Source: VXYL01 sp965200375 (GTDB taxonomy: Bacteria > Pseudomonadota > Gammaproteobacteria > Pseudomonadales > Azotimanducaceae). Taken from it: 64,000 nt of DNA. A program made the translations under genes and the position numbers. The DNA lies in NCBI GenBank assembly GCA_965200375.1, contig OZ241353.1:620001-684000 (forward strand), in the 5' to 3' direction. This document shows, piece by piece, positions 17,238 through 27,472 of this stretch (positions are counted from its first letter, which is position 1; every line of letters starts with the position of its first letter). The notes under the pieces are model-generated. The model saw nothing but the letters and a program-made list of their open reading frames with translations, had not been told where the DNA came from and did no database searches.

Positions 17238-18902
17238 CTAGCCCCGGGCCAGCAGCACGGCGCCCACCACGGCTGCCGCCAGAGCCGCGGCCGTCGATAC
17301 CGGAGCGTCGGTCGCCAAGGGGCCGTCGAAGGCCGCCAGCACGTCCCGCAGCGGCTGCCAAAGCAGGGCCGCCGCCGCCAGCAGAAGGCCGATGCCGGCA
17401 GCACGGCGCCGCCGCGTTCGCCGCCGCTGCCCGTCCAGCGCCGCGGTCAGCCGCGCCATCGCCTGCTGCTGGGCGTTCGCCAGCCGGTGCAGATCGCCGA
17501 GCTGGCGCGCCGCAGCGGCCACCGTCTGCGGCAGCGTCGGCAGTTCCAGAAGCAGCGTCGGCGCACTGTCCGCCACGGCCTTGGCAAAGGCGCGGATGCC
17601 GTAGCGCTGGCGCATCCAAGTTTCCATGAAGGGCTTGGCCGTGGACCACAGGTCCAGGTCGGGATAGAGCTGGCGGCCGAGCCCCTCGATGTTCAGCAGC
17701 GTCTTCTGCAGCAGCACCAGCTGCGGCTGCACGGCCATGTCGAAGCGGCGGGCGGTCTGGAACAGCGCCACCAGGAACGCGCCGAACGATATTTCCTTCA
17801 ACGGCCGCTGGAACAACGGTTCGCAGAGAGCGCGGATGACCGCCTCGAACTCGGCAGCGTCCGTTTCCGGCGGCACCCAGCCGGATTCGATGTGCAGCTC
17901 GGCGATGCGCCCGTAGTCGCGGTTGAAGAACGCGACGATGTTGCGCGCCAGATAGCTCTGGTCCGCCGTCGTCAGCGAGCCGATGATGGCGCAGTCGACG
18001 GCGATGTAGCTGGGGTTGGCGGGATCGCGGATGTCCACGAAGATGTTGCCGGGGTGCATGTCCGCATGGAAGAAGTTGTGCTCGAACACCTGCTTGAAGA
18101 AGGTCTCCACGCCGCGTTCGGCGAGCTTCTCCATGTTCGTGCCGGCGCGCTTGAGCGCGTCGGTGTCCGCAATCGGCGTGCCGTAGACGCGCTCCGCCAC
18201 CAGCACCGATTGGGTACAGCGCTGCCAGTACACTTCCGGCGCGTAGAGCAGCGGCGAGCCGGCGAAGTTGCGCCGCAGCGTCGCCGTGTTGGCCGCCTCC
18301 TTGAGCAGATCGAGCTCCCCCGAGACGACGCGCTCGTAGTCCGCCACCACGGCCCGCAGCCGCAGCCGCCGCGCTTCCCTGGAGGCCCGCTCCAGCAGCG
18401 CCGCCAACATGTGGATAAGCGCCAGGTCCTTGCGGATCACGCGCTCGATGCGGGGCCGGATGACCTTCACCACCACCGCTTCGCCGTCGTGCGTGGTGGC
18501 GGCATGCACCTGCGCCAGCGACGCCGACGCCAGCGGCGTCGAGTCGAAGCTCGCGAACAGCGCATCGATGGGCTCGCCGAGGCTGCGTTCCACCGTGGCC
18601 ACCGCCACCGCTCCCGGAAACGGCGGCACCTGATCCTGCAACAGCGCCAGCTCGTCGGCGTAGTCCGGCGGCAGGAGGTCCCGGCGAGTGGAGAGAATCT
18701 GCCCGAACTTGACGAAGATCGGCCCCAAGTGCTCGAGGGCCTCGCGCAGACGCACGGCGTCTGCTTTGGCCGGGGCCGGCAGCAGGCCAAGCGGCGAGTA
18801 GCGGTACCACGCTGGCTGGCCCAAGGCGCGAACCAGATTGCGGTCCAGCCGGTAGCGCAGCACCGTGAGCAGGATCTTCGCCATCCGGCCAAGGCGCGTC
18901 AT
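17238..18902 (-). CDS. ubiB: Ubiquinone biosynthesis protein kinase-like UbiB
   Basis: Atypical ADCK/UbiB kinase-like ATPase needed for ubiquinone synthesis, anchored in the inner membrane. 554 residues. The KxGQ signature is FVKFGQILSTRRDLLPPDYADEL (about residue 65), followed by the nucleotide-binding SASLAQVH, VVVKVIRP and FFHADMHPGNIFV. Two hydrophobic C-terminal segments (AAGIGLLLAAAALLW and TAAALAAAVVGAVLLA) form the membrane anchor. It is last in the ubiE-ubiJ-ubiB operon. Confidence 0.95.
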   Translation of the reverse strand: MTRLGRMAKILLTVLRYRLDRNLVRALGQPAWYRYSPLGLLPAPAKADAVRLREALEHLGPIFVKFGQILSTRRDLLPPDYADELALLQDQVPPFPGAVAVATVERSLGEPIDALFASFDSTPLASASLAQVHAATTHDGEAVVVKVIRPRIERVIRKDLALIHMLAALLERASREARRLRLRAVVADYERVVSGELDLLKEAANTATLRRNFAGSPLLYAPEVYWQRCTQSVLVAERVYGTPIADTDALKRAGTNMEKLAERGVETFFKQVFEHNFFHADMHPGNIFVDIRDPANPSYIAVDCAIIGSLTTADQSYLARNIVAFFNRDYGRIAELHIESGWVPPETDAAEFEAVIRALCEPLFQRPLKEISFGAFLVALFQTARRFDMAVQPQLVLLQKTLLNIEGLGRQLYPDLDLWSTAKPFMETWMRQRYGIRAFAKAVADSAPTLLLELPTLPQTVAAAARQLGDLHRLANAQQQAMARLTAALDGQRRRTRRRRAAGIGLLLAAAALLWQPLRDVLAAFDGPLATDAPVSTAAALAAAVVGAVLLARG

Positions 18903-18977
18903 GCCGCTACCAGAACCATCTCTTCGGAGCCTTGGATCGGCAGCCGCGACGCCATCGCCGCCACTGCCGCTGACGGC

Positions 18978-19535
18978 CTACTCGCCTCCCGAGCCAGCCT
19001 CCAGTTCCCGCACTCGGGCTTCGAGGGCGGCGACCCGCTCGGCCAGCGCCGCCAGCTGCGCGGCGTGCTCGTCGCTGCGGGCGAAGTAGTCCTGCGCCTT
19101 GTCCCGAACCGCCCGGCCAACGCCCTCGGCGGCCGAACGCGCCGCCTGCACCCCCACCCGCATCGCGTCCCCGGCATCTTCCGCGAGGTGGCTCACGGAG
19201 TCCGGCAGCTGCAGGTGGGGCCGGAAGGCGGTACGGAAATCCTCGAACATGGCCTCGTCGCCGACGACGGCGACGCGCTCTGCGGCCTGGTCGCTGGCGA
19301 AAGCGCGCAGCAGGGCGGGCAGCGAACCCCGCACCGTCACGTCCGCATCGGCGTCGTCCTCGACCGACGCGTCGACGGCGACCGCGCCGGCCTCGAACCG
19401 CAGCCGCCAGCGCTGGCCGACGGTCTCGAGCAGCATCGTCTTCCCCGCCAGACGGCCGGTCGCGTCCCGGGCGTCTTCGTTGGCGCGGATGGCCGCGGCC
19501 AAGGCAAGCCGCAAGGCATCGGCAAAAGGACTCAT
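18978..19535 (-). CDS. ubiJ: Ubiquinone biosynthesis accessory factor UbiJ
   Basis: SCP2-fold lipid-binding factor that organises the soluble Ubi complex. 185 residues. The N-terminal SCP2-like domain has WRLRFEAGAVAVDASVEDDADADV and RGSLPALLRAFASD. The C-terminal third is a coiled coil (AAQLAALAERVAALEARVRELE). Weakly conserved by sequence, but position between ubiE and ubiB and this domain order are diagnostic. The ATG overlaps the ubiE stop by four bases. Confidence 0.88.
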   Translation of the reverse strand: MSPFADALRLALAAAIRANEDARDATGRLAGKTMLLETVGQRWRLRFEAGAVAVDASVEDDADADVTVRGSLPALLRAFASDQAAERVAVVGDEAMFEDFRTAFRPHLQLPDSVSHLAEDAGDAMRVGVQAARSAAEGVGRAVRDKAQDYFARSDEHAAQLAALAERVAALEARVRELEAGSGGE

Positions 19536-20302
19536 CGCTTGAACCCCCTGTGGATGGCGGCCGCACCGGCCGCCAGGTTGTGGCAGGTCACGTCGCCAAG
19601 GCCGGCGGAGCGCAGCATGGCCGCGAAGGCGTCCTGCCGCGGATGGCGGTCGATGGACTCGACCAGGTAGCGGTACGGGGCCGCGCTGCCCGCGACCAGG
19701 CGCCCCAGCCACGGCCAGCAGGCCTTGAGGGCGGCGTAGCCAGGCGCCAGCAGCGGATTGGCGACGGTGGAGAACTCCAACACCACCGCGGCGCCGCCTG
19801 CCGCGAGCACCCGCGCCATTTCCTCGAGGCCGGCCGCCTGATCCGTGAAGTTGCGGACGCCGAAGGCAACGATCAGCGCGTCGAAGGTGCCGTCGGCGAA
19901 AGGCAGCGCCGCGGCGTCCGCCTGGGCGAACCGGACGTTGGCGCAGCCGCGGTTCAAGAGCCGCTCCCGTCCCGCCTCCAGCATCCGGGCGTTGATGTCC
20001 GCCAGCACCACCTCTCCGCCGGCGCCCACCTGCCGCGCAGCCAGCGCCGCCACGTCGCCGGTGCCGCCAGCCAGGTCCAGGACGCGCTTGCCGGGGCGCA
20101 ACCGGGCCATTTCCACGGCCGCGCGCTTGAACAGACGATGGCTGCCCAGGGACATCAGATCGTTCATGGCGTCGTAGCGTTCGGCGGCGGCATCGAACAC
20201 GCCGGCGACGCGGCGCGTCTTCTCCGCCGGCGACACCCGCACGGCGCCGAAGTCGACCTGGCCCGTCCTCCGCGCTCGCTGCACCTGCGGCCCTTGCTGC
20301 AT
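19532..20302 (-). CDS. ubiE: Ubiquinone/menaquinone C-methyltransferase UbiE
   Basis: SAM-dependent C-methyltransferase of the benzoquinol ring. 256 residues from the chosen start. Motifs are VFDAAAERYDAMNDLMSLGSHRLFK, VLDLAGGTGDVAAL (SAM loop), FDALIVAFGVRNFTD and VVLEFSTV. ATG at 20302 gives a length close to the usual 250; an in-frame start at 20359 would add 19 residues. First gene of the ubiE-ubiJ-ubiB operon. Confidence 0.95.
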   Translation of the reverse strand: MQQGPQVQRARRTGQVDFGAVRVSPAEKTRRVAGVFDAAAERYDAMNDLMSLGSHRLFKRAAVEMARLRPGKRVLDLAGGTGDVAALAARQVGAGGEVVLADINARMLEAGRERLLNRGCANVRFAQADAAALPFADGTFDALIVAFGVRNFTDQAAGLEEMARVLAAGGAAVVLEFSTVANPLLAPGYAALKACWPWLGRLVAGSAAPYRYLVESIDRHPRQDAFAAMLRSAGLGDVTCHNLAAGAAAIHRGFKR

Positions 20303-20365
20303 AGGCCCCCCGCACTCCGCTGCCGCCCGAAGTGTGGCCGAAGGCCCGACAAGCGGCAAGGCGCG

Positions 20366-20530
20366 TCAGCCTAGCCGTTCCTTGGCCAGGCCCGCGAGAT
20401 TGGTGACGCGGATGCGTTCCGCCAAGGGATAGGTGTCCTGGCCGGGGCAGACGATGGTGACCTGGTCGATGCCCAGACTTTCCAACGCCGCCCGCATGGA
20501 ACGGGTGGCCTTGGGCGCAGACGAGTATCC
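20366..20530 (-). pseudogene. C-terminal remnant of an AAA/DUF4143-type ATPase
   Basis: The minus-strand frame ending at 20366 reads RSMRAALESLGIDQVTIV, then CPGQDTYPLAERIRVTNLAG. This looks like the C-terminal end seen in AAA_14/DUF4143 ATP-binding proteins. No P-loop or DUF4143 body precedes it. Only about 70 bases separate it from a hairpin and ATG codons at 20595 and 20605, as if promoter and start were joined to the tail by an internal deletion. The family assignment comes from a short fragment and is tentative. Confidence 0.4.
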
Positions 20531-20591
20531 TGAACTCGAACGCCACCTTGCGCCCCCCGGGACGGAGCTGGCACTTCCATAAGGTCGAATT

Positions 20592-20628
20592 CCATGAAAA
20601 TCCAAAGTCCGGCGTTGGATTTTCGTGG
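20592..20628 (-). promoter_or_regulatory. 14-bp stem hairpin upstream of the ATPase remnant
   Basis: CCATGAAAATCCAA at 20592-20605 pairs with TTGGATTTTCGTGG at 20615-20628 across a 9-base loop; thirteen pairs are Watson-Crick and one is T:G. It is AT-rich for this genome and overlaps the minus-strand ATGs of the decayed gene, which suits an operator. It could also form an RNA hairpin. The only other AAA/DUF4143 gene here (55723) also has an inverted repeat just before its start. Confidence 0.5.
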
Positions 20629-20667
20629 ATGACGGGAGCGTCGTCGACGGCCGCTATGCGGCCTCGC

Positions 20668-22071
20668 TTACGTCCGCCAGCGGGTGCCGTGGCGGGTGTC
20701 TTCGAGGGCGATCCCTTGCGCTGCCAGCTCGGCGCGGATCGCGTCGGCGCGCTGGAAGTTCCGGGCCTTGCGGGCGGCTTCCCGTTCGGCGACAAGACGC
20801 TCCACGGCTGCCGCGTCCACCTGCGGCGCGTCTTGGAAGTAGGCACTCGGCTGCCGCGCCAGAAGGCCGAGCAGCCAGCCGCCGGCCAGCAGCCGCTCGC
20901 GCTGCTCGCGGACCTCCTTCGGGCTCTCGGCGCGACGCAGATCCGCCGCCAGCTGGTGCAGCGCGGCCAGCGCCCGTGGCGTGTTGACGTCGTCGCAGAG
21001 GGCGGCCAGCACCGGGCCGGGAAACGCCGGCGCCGGCGCTTTCGCGTACTCGGCCTGGCTCGTGGCCCCGCCGTTGCCGTCGCCTTCGCCGCGATGGCGC
21101 AGGGCGCCGTAGAGCGAATCCAAGCTGGCGCTCGCCTGGGCCAGCAGGCCGTCGGTCCACGCCAGGCTCTGCCGGTAGTGGCCGGAGAGCAGCGCGTAGC
21201 GCAGCGTCTCGCCGTGGTGCCGCGCCAACAGCTCGCGGATGGTCACCACGTTGCCCACGCTCTTGGCCATCTTCGCGGCGCCGAAGGTGAGCATGCCGTT
21301 GTGCAGCCAGTAGCGCACGCTCGGGGCGCCGCCGTTCAGGCAGCGGCTTTGGGCGCACTCGTTCTCGTGGTGCGGGAAGGCGAGATCGCTGCCGCCGCCG
21401 TGGATGTCGATGACCGCGCCGAGATGCTTGTCGATCATCGCCGAGCACTCGATGTGCCAGCCGGGGCGCCCGCGTCCCCAGGGACTGTCCCAGCCCGGCA
21501 GTTCGGCAGGGGACGGCTTCCAGAGCACGAAGTCCTTGGGGTCCTTCTTGTACGGCGCCACCTCCACCCGGGCGCCGTCGCGCATCTCCGCCAGGCTGCG
21601 TCTGGCGAGCGAGCCGTACTCCGGATCCGAGGGCACGTGGAACAGCACATGGCCCTCGGCCTGGTAGGCGTGGCGGAGGCCGATCAGGCGTTCGATCATG
21701 GCGACGATCTCGGCGATGTGATCGGTGGCCCGGGGCTCGACGTCCGGCGCCAGCACGCCCAGCGCCGCCACGTCCCGTCGGTACTCGGCCGCGTAGGCGG
21801 CGGCGAGGTCGCCGATGGGGCGGCCGGTCTCCGCCGCCGCGGCGTTGATCTTGTCGTCCACGTCGGTGATGTTGCGGACGTACTTCACCCGGGGATAGAC
21901 GGCCCGCAGCAGCCGCACGAGCACGTCGAAGGCCACCGCCGGCACGCCATTGCCGATGTGCGCCAGGCCGTACACCGTGGGGCCGCAGACGTAGACGCTC
22001 ACCTCGCCCGGCAGGCGCGGCTCGAAGCGCTCCTTGGCCCCGGAGCGGGTGTTGTGAAGGCGGATTTCCAC
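20668..22071 (-). CDS. cysS: Cysteinyl-tRNA synthetase
   Basis: Class I aminoacyl-tRNA synthetase charging tRNA-Cys. 467 residues. Signatures are the zinc cysteine in VYVCGPTVYGLAHIGN (HIGN replacing HIGH), zinc ligands WHIECSAM and HHENECAQS, and KMAKSVGN for the KMSKS loop. The helical C-terminal domain has VAEREAARKARNFQRADAIR. GTG at 22071 (VEIRLHNTRSG) matches the family N-terminus; the frame is open 35 codons further. Confidence 0.96.
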   Translation of the reverse strand: MEIRLHNTRSGAKERFEPRLPGEVSVYVCGPTVYGLAHIGNGVPAVAFDVLVRLLRAVYPRVKYVRNITDVDDKINAAAAETGRPIGDLAAAYAAEYRRDVAALGVLAPDVEPRATDHIAEIVAMIERLIGLRHAYQAEGHVLFHVPSDPEYGSLARRSLAEMRDGARVEVAPYKKDPKDFVLWKPSPAELPGWDSPWGRGRPGWHIECSAMIDKHLGAVIDIHGGGSDLAFPHHENECAQSRCLNGGAPSVRYWLHNGMLTFGAAKMAKSVGNVVTIRELLARHHGETLRYALLSGHYRQSLAWTDGLLAQASASLDSLYGALRHRGEGDGNGGATSQAEYAKAPAPAFPGPVLAALCDDVNTPRALAALHQLAADLRRAESPKEVREQRERLLAGGWLLGLLARQPSAYFQDAPQVDAAAVERLVAEREAARKARNFQRADAIRAELAAQGIALEDTRHGTRWRT

Positions 22072-22185
22072 GATGCGCCCGCAGGGACGAAGACCATTGC
22101 GGCCGTGCTGGTGGCGTAGTCTAGCCCAGCGGTTCTGCCAGCGCCCATCCGCGCCGACTGGCGCGTCAGCCCTCACACCGCAAGG

Positions 22186-23541
22186 TCAGCCGAAGCGTTC
22201 GGCCAGATAGGCGTACACCGCTCGCAGGCCCATCGCTTCGCCGCCCGACGGGCGGGCGGGCCGCGGCGCCAGGTTCCAGGCCATCACGTCCAGGTGCAGC
22301 CAGGGCGCATCGCCCACGAAGCGCTCGAGGAACAGCGCCGCGGCGATGGCGCCGCCGTAGCCGCTCTCGGTGCCGGCTGGCACGTTGCCGAGGTCCGCCA
22401 CTTCGCTCTCGATCCAGCGTCGATAGGGCGCGAACAGCGGCAGGCGCCAGAGCGGGTCCTCCGCCTTGAGCGCTGCCGCGGCGACATCCGCCGCCAGCGC
22501 GTCGTCGTTGGCGAACAGCGCCGGCAGGTCCGGGCCCAGGGCGACCCGGGCGGCACCGGTCAAGGTGGCGAAGTCCACCAGCAGCGCCGGCGCTTCCCGG
22601 GCCGCCAGCGCCAGCGCGTCGGCCAGCACCAGCCGCCCCTCGGCGTCGGTGTTGCCGACCTCCACGCTGAGCCCCGCGTAGGTGCGAATCACGTCGCCGG
22701 GCCGGAACGCCTGGCCGGAGACGGCGTTCTCCACCGCCGGCACCAGCACCCGCAGGCGCACCGGCAGCTCCCGCGCCATGACCAGCTGCGCCAGCGCCAG
22801 CACGTGCGCCGCGCCGCCCATGTCCTTCTTCATCAAGCGCATGCCCGCGGCGGGCTTGAGATCCAGGCCGCCGCTGTCGAAACACACGCCCTTGCCCACG
22901 AGGGTCACCTTGGGGTGCTCCGGCGAACCCCAGCGCAAATCGATCAGCCGCGGCGCCGAGGCGCTGGCGCGGCCGACCGCATGCACCGCCTCGAATCCGC
23001 GGCGAAGCAGCGCGACGCCGGTGGTGGCTTCGACCGTCGCGCCGTGCCGGGCGGCGACGGCGCGGGCGGCGGCTTCCAGATCGTGCGGCAGCATGTCCGC
23101 CGCCGGCGTGTTGACGAGGTCCCGGCACAGGACGAGCGCACGCCACTCGTCGAGCAGCGCCGGATTGCCTACCAGCAGCCGCGGCATGGCCCGGGGCTTG
23201 GACTTGTAGGCGTCGAACCGGTAGCCGCCCAGCGCCCAGCCGAGGGCCAGCTTGTCCGCGTAGGCGCCGGCGTTGGCCAGGCGGTAGTCCATGGGCGGCA
23301 GCTTGGCAGCCAAGGCGCCCAAGCTCGCCAGAGACGGCTGCTCGCCGACGCCGGCAACCACTCGGCCGACTCCGCCGTCGGCGTCCGGCAGCAGCGCGAA
23401 CTCGCCTGCGGCCCCGGCGAAGCCAGCGGCGTCCAGCCAAGGGCCAACTGCCTCGTCCTGGGCTGCCCGCCAGGCCGCCAGCGCCGGTTCGGCGACCACC
23501 TCCACGGCCCTCGCCGGGCGGCCGTCGTCGAGAATCAGCAC
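22186..23541 (-). CDS. M17 leucyl aminopeptidase family protein (PepA/PepB type)
   Basis: Di-zinc cytosolic aminopeptidase. 451 residues with a divergent N-terminal domain and a catalytic C-terminal domain. Metal and active-site motifs are VGKGVCFDSGGLDLKPA, MKKDMGGAAHVLAL and the M17 signature NTDAEGRLVLADAL, followed by DFATLTGAARVALG. The substrate preference within M17 cannot be told. It overlaps the end of lipA by seven bases and is the last gene of the asnS-lipA run. Confidence 0.9.
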   Translation of the reverse strand: MLILDDGRPARAVEVVAEPALAAWRAAQDEAVGPWLDAAGFAGAAGEFALLPDADGGVGRVVAGVGEQPSLASLGALAAKLPPMDYRLANAGAYADKLALGWALGGYRFDAYKSKPRAMPRLLVGNPALLDEWRALVLCRDLVNTPAADMLPHDLEAAARAVAARHGATVEATTGVALLRRGFEAVHAVGRASASAPRLIDLRWGSPEHPKVTLVGKGVCFDSGGLDLKPAAGMRLMKKDMGGAAHVLALAQLVMARELPVRLRVLVPAVENAVSGQAFRPGDVIRTYAGLSVEVGNTDAEGRLVLADALALAAREAPALLVDFATLTGAARVALGPDLPALFANDDALAADVAAAALKAEDPLWRLPLFAPYRRWIESEVADLGNVPAGTESGYGGAIAAALFLERFVGDAPWLHLDVMAWNLAPRPARPSGGEAMGLRAVYAYLAERFG

Positions 23542-24557
23542 CGCACCGCTGCCCGGGCGAGCTCATCGGCGCGATAGCTGGACCGCACCAGCGGCCCCGC
23601 GGCCACCTCCTTGAAGCCCGCCGCCAGCCCCCACCGCCGATAGCGGGCGAACTCGTCCGGATGCACCCAGCGCGCCACCGGCAGGTGCGCCGGCGTCGGC
23701 TGCAGGTACTGGCCGAGGGTCAGCAGGTCCACGCCGTGGGCCTTCAAGTCGTCCATCGCCGTACGGATTTCGGCGTCGGTCTCGCCGAGGCCGAGCATCA
23801 GGCTGCTCTTGCAGGGTACGCCCAGGGCGCTGGCCGCCGCCAGCACCGAGAGCGTCTGCTGGTAGCCGGCGCGGGGGTCCCGCACCGGATGGGTGAGACG
23901 GCGCACCGTCTCCAGGTTCTGGGCGAACACGTCCACGCCGGCACCCACCACCGTTGCCACGGCGTCGAGGTCGCCGCGGAAGTCCGGCGTCAGCGCTTCC
24001 ACCCTGGTGTTCGGGCAGTAGGCCTTCACGGCGCGAACGCAGGCCGCGTAGTGGGCGGCGCCGCCGTCCGCCAGATCGTCCCGGTCCACGGAGGTGAGCA
24101 CCACGTAGCGCAGGCCCATGCGCCGCACCGAGTTCGCCGCGCGGGCCGGTTCGGCGGCATCGAGATGGCCCCGGGGGTTGCCGGTGTCCACGGCGCAGAA
24201 GCGGCAGGCGCGGGTGCAGACGCTGCCCATCAGCATGATGGTGGCGGTGCCGGCCGCCCAGCACTCGCCGATGTTGGGGCAGTGGGATTCCTCGCAGACG
24301 GTGGCGAGGCCGTGCTCACGCACGGCGCGGCGCACCGCGGCGGTGCGGCCGTCGCCGCCGAGGCGCACCCGCAGCCACGCCGGCTTCGGGCGGCGTTTCG
24401 GGCGGGGCTGCTCAAGGGATGGCGGCGCTCCACAGGCGCCGGGGTCGCTCTCGTTCGCCGACGGCCGGCGCTCGCGGGCGATGAGGCCGTCCTTGACGGC
24501 GCTGAATCCCTGCGGCGTGCGGTACTTGGCGCCGCTTGTCGGGGCGGGCGGGGGCAT
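23535..24557 (-). CDS. lipA: Lipoyl synthase LipA
   Basis: Radical-SAM enzyme that inserts two sulfurs into octanoyl groups on lipoyl domains. 340 residues. The auxiliary cluster motif is CEESHCPNIGEC, the radical-SAM CxxxCxxC motif is CTRACRFC, and the C-terminal serine ligand lies in RSSYRAD. ATG at 24557 (MPPPAPTSGAKYRTPQG) was chosen from the N-terminal sequence. It sits between asnS and a pepA-like gene; lipB, its usual neighbour, is not in the window. Confidence 0.96.
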   Translation of the reverse strand: MPPPAPTSGAKYRTPQGFSAVKDGLIARERRPSANESDPGACGAPPSLEQPRPKRRPKPAWLRVRLGGDGRTAAVRRAVREHGLATVCEESHCPNIGECWAAGTATIMLMGSVCTRACRFCAVDTGNPRGHLDAAEPARAANSVRRMGLRYVVLTSVDRDDLADGGAAHYAACVRAVKAYCPNTRVEALTPDFRGDLDAVATVVGAGVDVFAQNLETVRRLTHPVRDPRAGYQQTLSVLAAASALGVPCKSSLMLGLGETDAEIRTAMDDLKAHGVDLLTLGQYLQPTPAHLPVARWVHPDEFARYRRWGLAAGFKEVAAGPLVRSSYRADELARAAVRC

Positions 24558-24561
24558 GGCG

Positions 24562-25940
<1,379 letters not shown>

Positions 25941-25944
<4 letters not shown>

Positions 25945-27209
25945 CGCGCCCCACCGAGGTCCGCCACTGCCGCGGCGCGTTCGGCGGCGTAGCGGCCCAC
26001 GTCCACGTCGCTGCGGAACGGCGAGTGCCGCTCCTCGACGACGTCGATGTCCTCCTCGACGTAGCGCCGCTCCTCGCCCAGGTAGCGGGCCACCGCGGCA
26101 CGGAACCCGGCATCGCGTATCCAGTGCGCGGAGTAGGTGGGCTTCGGCAGGTAGCCTCTGGCCAGCTTGTGGGCCCCTTGGGCGCCCGCTTCCACATGAT
26201 TGAGGCCGGCGGCGATGGCGTAGTCGATGGCCTGGTAGTAGCACGTCTCGAAATGCAGGAAGCGGTGGTCTTCGAGGCAGCCCCAGTTGCGGCCGTAGAG
26301 CGTGTCGCCGCCGATGAAGTTGATGGCACCGGCGATGTAGCGGCCGTTGCGCTTGCACATGATCAGCAGCACCCGGTCCCCCATGCGTTCGCCGACCAGG
26401 CTGAAGAAGGCGCGGTTGAGGTAGGGCGCGCCCCACTTGCGATTGCCCGTATCCCGGTAGAAGGCGTAGAAGGCGTCCCACTGCGCCTCCGTGATGGCGC
26501 CGCTCAAGCACTCGACGGCGATGCCGCCGGCCAGCGCTTCGCGCCGCTCGCGGCGGATGTTCTTGCGCTTCTTGGACGACAGCTCGGCCAGGAAGTCCTC
26601 AAAGGCGCCGTAGCCGTTGTTGCGCCAGTGGAACTGGGTGTCGATGCGCGCCAGACAGCCGAGGCCGGCCGCCAGACGCTGCTCCGCTTCGGGCATGAAG
26701 GTGATGTGCAGGGAGCTGACGCCGCTGCGCTCCGCCACCTCGATGGCGACGCCGAGCAGCTGCCGGCCCACTGCTTCCTTCCCTTCGCCGGCGCCGTTCC
26801 CCTCCGCGCTCTCTGCATCCGCGACCAGCAGCCGCGGCCCGGTGGCTGGCGTGAACGGCACGCTCGCTTGCAGCTTCGGGTAGTAGCGGCCGCCGGCCCG
26901 GTAGAAGGCTTCCGCCCAGCCGCCGTCGAACACGTACTCGCCCCGGGAGTGGGACTTCAAGTACATCGGCATCACGCCGATGGCGTCGTCGACGCCGCCT
27001 TCCGCCGGCGAGAGCACGACGTGGAAGGGCTGCCAGCCGGTCTTGGCCGCAACGCTGCCGCTCTCTTCCAAAGCGGACAGGAAGGCGTGGTCCAGAAACG
27101 GGTTGTACGTCTGACTGGGAGGATTGGCGCAACGGTTCCACGCCGCGGCGTCGATGGCGCCGATGTCGTGCAGAACTCTGGCAGCCCGTTGCGGCAAGAG
27201 AGGCCCCAC
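25941..27209 (-). CDS. GNAT-fold acetyltransferase, DUF482/peptidogalycan family
   Basis: About 422 residues of the PF04339-type family (FemAB-like double GNAT fold; substrate unknown). It shows SQTYNPFLDHAFLSALEES, PFTPATGPRLLV, SSLHITFMPEAEQ, DFLAELSSKKRKNIRRERRE and HFETCYYQAIDYAI, which are typical of the family. GTG at 27209 was taken as start; TTG at 27212 is directly upstream, and no ATG fits the N-terminus. Its stop overlaps the asnS ATG. Confidence 0.8.
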
Positions 27210-27337
27210 CAACGTTGCGCGAGTGGCGGCATTGTAGCCGGCAGTGCGCCGAACACGACGCCTCGGCCGGGGCGTGGCCGGGCCGGCTTCGGTGTCCTGG
27301 GCGAAAGTGTGCCGGCGGCCCTCGCCGCGCTGCCGGC

Positions 27338-27472
27338 CTACCGACGTGGCGGCTTGGGAGGCGGCGGCCGATCAGGCGGCGGTGGCGGCGGCTTGGGCGG
27401 CGGTGGCGGCTTCGGGTCGGGCGGCCGTGGCGGCCTCGACGCCTCTTCTGTGGGTTCAATGCGCGACGGCAT
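27338..27472 (-). CDS. 44-residue proline-rich small ORF overlapping the 2-TM gene
   Basis: Reads MPSRIEPTEEASRPPRPPD followed by alternating poly-proline and basic residues, ending PPKPPRR with TAG at 27338-27340. About half of the residues are proline. Its ATG lies 14 bases upstream of the stop of the two-TM gene in another frame, an arrangement that allows translational coupling. No family is recognised. It could be a chance GC-rich frame; the opposite strand reads as a Gly/Ala-rich frame without a plausible gene. Confidence 0.4.
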   Translation of the reverse strand: MPSRIEPTEEASRPPRPPDPKPPPPPKPPPPPPDRPPPPKPPRR

